Source: Actinomycetota bacterium (GTDB lineage: Bacteria; Actinomycetota; Humimicrobiia; Humimicrobiales; Humimicrobiaceae). Taken from it: a DNA stretch of 7,605 bases. The notes below the pieces were generated by a model. The model made no database searches. It saw only the letters and a program-made list of their open reading frames with translations, and was not told the origin of the DNA. Shown piece by piece: positions 6,458 to 7,605 of the stretch. Position numbers and translations under genes: made by a program. Numbering within the stretch: position 1 is the stretch's first letter; each line of letters starts with the position of its first letter. The stretch covers positions 1-7,605 of the forward strand of contig JALHTA010000432.1 of NCBI GenBank assembly GCA_022865545.1, given 5' to 3'.

Positions 6458-7300
6458 CTATACCTCATCCTCATCATCACTGCTGAAGTATCTGTCTCTT
6501 TTGAAATAATTATCATATGTCCTGGCCGGCCTCTTTGAGGATGAAAGCCTTTTCCTGCGGCCGGCAAATAGCAGGGCAAAGATAATAAATAATATAAATA
6601 GACCGATCAGTCCAAGGATGACGATTAGAAAATATGAAAGGAACTTAGTTTTCTTTCCTTCTATATGGATATTTTGTTCCTGCCCATAAGGTATATTCCA
6701 TATTGCAATATTGTCATCACCGATAAGGTCAGCGTTTGACTCGATTATTTTTACGGGAAACTTTACCTGATAAGTTATGGCAAGTATGCTGCTGTCGGCA
6801 CTTGCCAGATCATGCAGCCGGTTAAAGTCTGAGTTAGCATCACCTGAGGCCAGAAGTGTATCATCAATTTTCATATCTACATAATCTTCAAAAAAAACTT
6901 CACGATGAAGGAAGTAATCGTCGAGCTCCATTTTTGCGATGAATCTTTCTGAAGGATTATCGGAAAAATTATCTATGGATATGTGTTTTAAAAAGTTGAC
7001 ATCCTCAAAAGTCATCTTAGAAGAAAAATGCGTATATCCATCTTCTTCATAAGTCTCTATTTCACCTTCGGGCAGGATACTTAGCAATTTATCAAAGAGT
7101 GACTGATTTTGTGAAAGTGCGACCTCGCCTTTCTCTATATAATCAGTCTTTACAGCGATATCAACTGTCCTGGTCCCTGAATAATCCGGATTTAGCTGTG
7201 TGTATACATCAATAAAAGTCGGGTCACAGGATGAGATAAATGGGATAGAAAAAATAACGGTAATAAGAATAGCTATAATTTTTCTAAAAGAATTAATCAT
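6458..7300 (-). CDS. Predicted membrane lipoprotein with a C-terminal transmembrane helix, DUF3153/LppM-like
   Basis: The function is unknown. The 280-residue protein (from the ATG) begins with a short basic signal peptide, a hydrophobic core and a lipobox ISSC, giving lipidation at C25. About 190 extracytoplasmic residues follow, opening with a strand-rich LNPDYSGTRTVDIAV region (36-50) and ending with an IWNIPYG turn. A strong transmembrane helix lies near residues 220-246, followed by GRRKR, a basic cytoplasmic tail and an acidic SSDDEDEV end. The protein is thus held in the membrane at both ends. The layout and the W-x-x-P-G-like turn before the helix recall the mycobacterial LppM/DUF3153 family, but that is a resemblance only. 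A TTG two codons upstream (7306) is an alternative start; neither has a clear SD. It lies 5 bases ahead of the fumarase beta gene. Confidence 0.8.
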   Translation of the reverse strand: MINSFRKIIAILITVIFSIPFISSCDPTFIDVYTQLNPDYSGTRTVDIAVKTDYIEKGEVALSQNQSLFDKLLSILPEGEIETYEEDGYTHFSSKMTFEDVNFLKHISIDNFSDNPSERFIAKMELDDYFLHREVFFEDYVDMKIDDTLLASGDANSDFNRLHDLASADSSILAITYQVKFPVKIIESNADLIGDDNIAIWNIPYGQEQNIHIEGKKTKFLSYFLIVILGLIGLFILFIIFALLFAGRRKRLSSSKRPARTYDNYFKRDRYFSSDDEDEV

Positions 7301-7340
7301 AATCAAGATCTATTAAACTATTTCCATTCTCTATTCTAAT

Positions 7341-7366
7341 ATAATAGATATTAACATAATAGATAT
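7341..7366. repeat. Two tandem 11-bp direct repeats inside the promoter
   Basis: ATAATAGATAT occurs at 7341-7351 and again at 7356-7366, with 15 bases from start to start. One copy covers the -10 box and the other lies in the spacer and touches the -35. They could be binding half-sites or a duplicated promoter piece; chance is possible in such AT-rich DNA. Confidence 0.5.
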
Positions 7367-7369
7367 CAA
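7341..7369 (-). promoter_or_regulatory. Sigma70-like promoter of the lipoprotein-fumB unit
   Basis: On the minus strand TTGATA (7369-7364) and TATTAT (7346-7341) are separated by exactly 17 bases; each matches five of six consensus positions. Transcription would start near 7334, giving a leader of about 34 bases before the ATG at 7300. This is the best promoter in the window and supports a bacterial host. Confidence 0.6.
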
Positions 7370-7418
7370 TATTGTAGAAGAAATTAAAACCTAAAAAAGT
7401 ATAATGAGTCTATAAGTT

Positions 7419-7446
7419 TTGACGTTGTTGTTTTTTGTGATAGCAT
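7419..7446 (+). promoter_or_regulatory. Candidate promoter for the right-edge activase gene
   Basis: TTGACG (7419-7424) is followed after 16 bases by TAGCAT (7441-7446), with TG at 7438-7439 making an extended -10. The leader would be about 100 bases. An 8-bp perfect palindrome GGCATGCC (7487-7494) lies within it and might be a regulatory site. Confidence 0.4.
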
Positions 7447-7545
7447 ATGATTAACCAATAATTATATAGTAATAAAATAGTATTCTGGCATGCCCAAAAT
7501 ATAGATTTTGAATTTTTTTATATACAGTATGAATTGAAACAAATC

Positions 7546-7550
7546 GGAGG
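7546..7550 (+). promoter_or_regulatory. Shine-Dalgarno site that sets the activase start
   Basis: GGAGG lies 5 bases before the ATG at 7556. Another ATG at 7552 is too close to the site and opens a frame that stops after eight codons, so 7556 is the real start. Confidence 0.8.
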
Positions 7551-7555
7551 AATGA

Positions 7556-7605
7556 ATGGCATTGTATCTTGGTTATGATATCGGGTCGATCAGCGTAAAC
7601 CGCGC
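7556..7605 (+). CDS. ASKHA-family ATPase, probably acyl-CoA dehydratase/benzoyl-CoA reductase activase (BcrA/BadF/BadG type), N-terminal part
   Basis: Only 16 full codons are present before the window ends. They read MALYLGYDIGSISVNR, the first beta-hairpin and phosphate-1 loop of the acetate kinase/Hsc70/actin fold. The pattern Y-L-G-x-D-I-G-S-x-S-x-N is typical of the ATP-driven activators that pass low-potential electrons to 2-hydroxyacyl-CoA dehydratases and benzoyl-CoA reductases, where a single-residue [4Fe-4S] bridge joins a dimer. The cluster cysteines would lie outside the window, so the assignment rests on this short motif alone. Other ASKHA ATPases such as kinases or ethanolamine-type reactivases are possible. 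If correct, the host is an anaerobe that ferments amino acids or degrades aromatic or fatty acids. Confidence 0.6.
   Translation, partial: MALYLGYDIGSISVNR

Overview
The window reads as a piece of a moderately AT-rich genome from an anaerobe, most likely a bacterium. Signs of a bacterium are a lipoprotein with a clean lipobox, sigma70-like promoters and one textbook Shine-Dalgarno site (GGAGG). Many Ile codons are ATA and many Arg codons are AGG/AGA. The DNA topoisomerase I, however, is of the type found in Euryarchaeota, so an archaeal host or a transferred gene cannot be excluded. A deep-branching anaerobic actinobacterial or clostridia-like lineage would fit the gene mix; that placement is inference only.

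Layout. Minus strand, 2814 down to 1: nadA, nadB and the first 55 codons of nadC form the de novo NAD operon (aspartate to quinolinate to nicotinate mononucleotide). A 257-base divergent spacer (2815-3071) holds candidate promoters for both sides and a 22-bp imperfect palindrome at the presumed nadA transcription start. Plus strand, 3072-5946: archaeal-type topA, overlapped by 62 bases by a gene for the alpha subunit of an iron-sulfur (class I) fumarate hydratase. Minus strand, 7300 down to 5904: a doubly anchored membrane lipoprotein followed 5 bases later by the beta subunit of the same fumarase. The two fumarase subunit genes face each other and overlap tail to tail by 43 bases. A second divergent spacer (7301-7555) holds a good sigma70-type promoter for the lipoprotein-beta unit and a candidate promoter for the gene on the right. 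At the right edge, 16 codons of an ASKHA-type ATPase begin, probably a 2-hydroxyacyl-CoA dehydratase/benzoyl-CoA reductase activase.

How the genes fit together. NadB can use fumarate as electron acceptor in anaerobes, and the neighbouring fumarase interconverts malate and fumarate, so NAD synthesis and C4-dicarboxylate metabolism may be linked here. I see no mobile element, CRISPR array, RNA gene or defence system. The notable points are the archaeal-type TopA, the split convergent fumarase, the topA/fumarase-alpha overlap, and the candidate control element in front of nadA.
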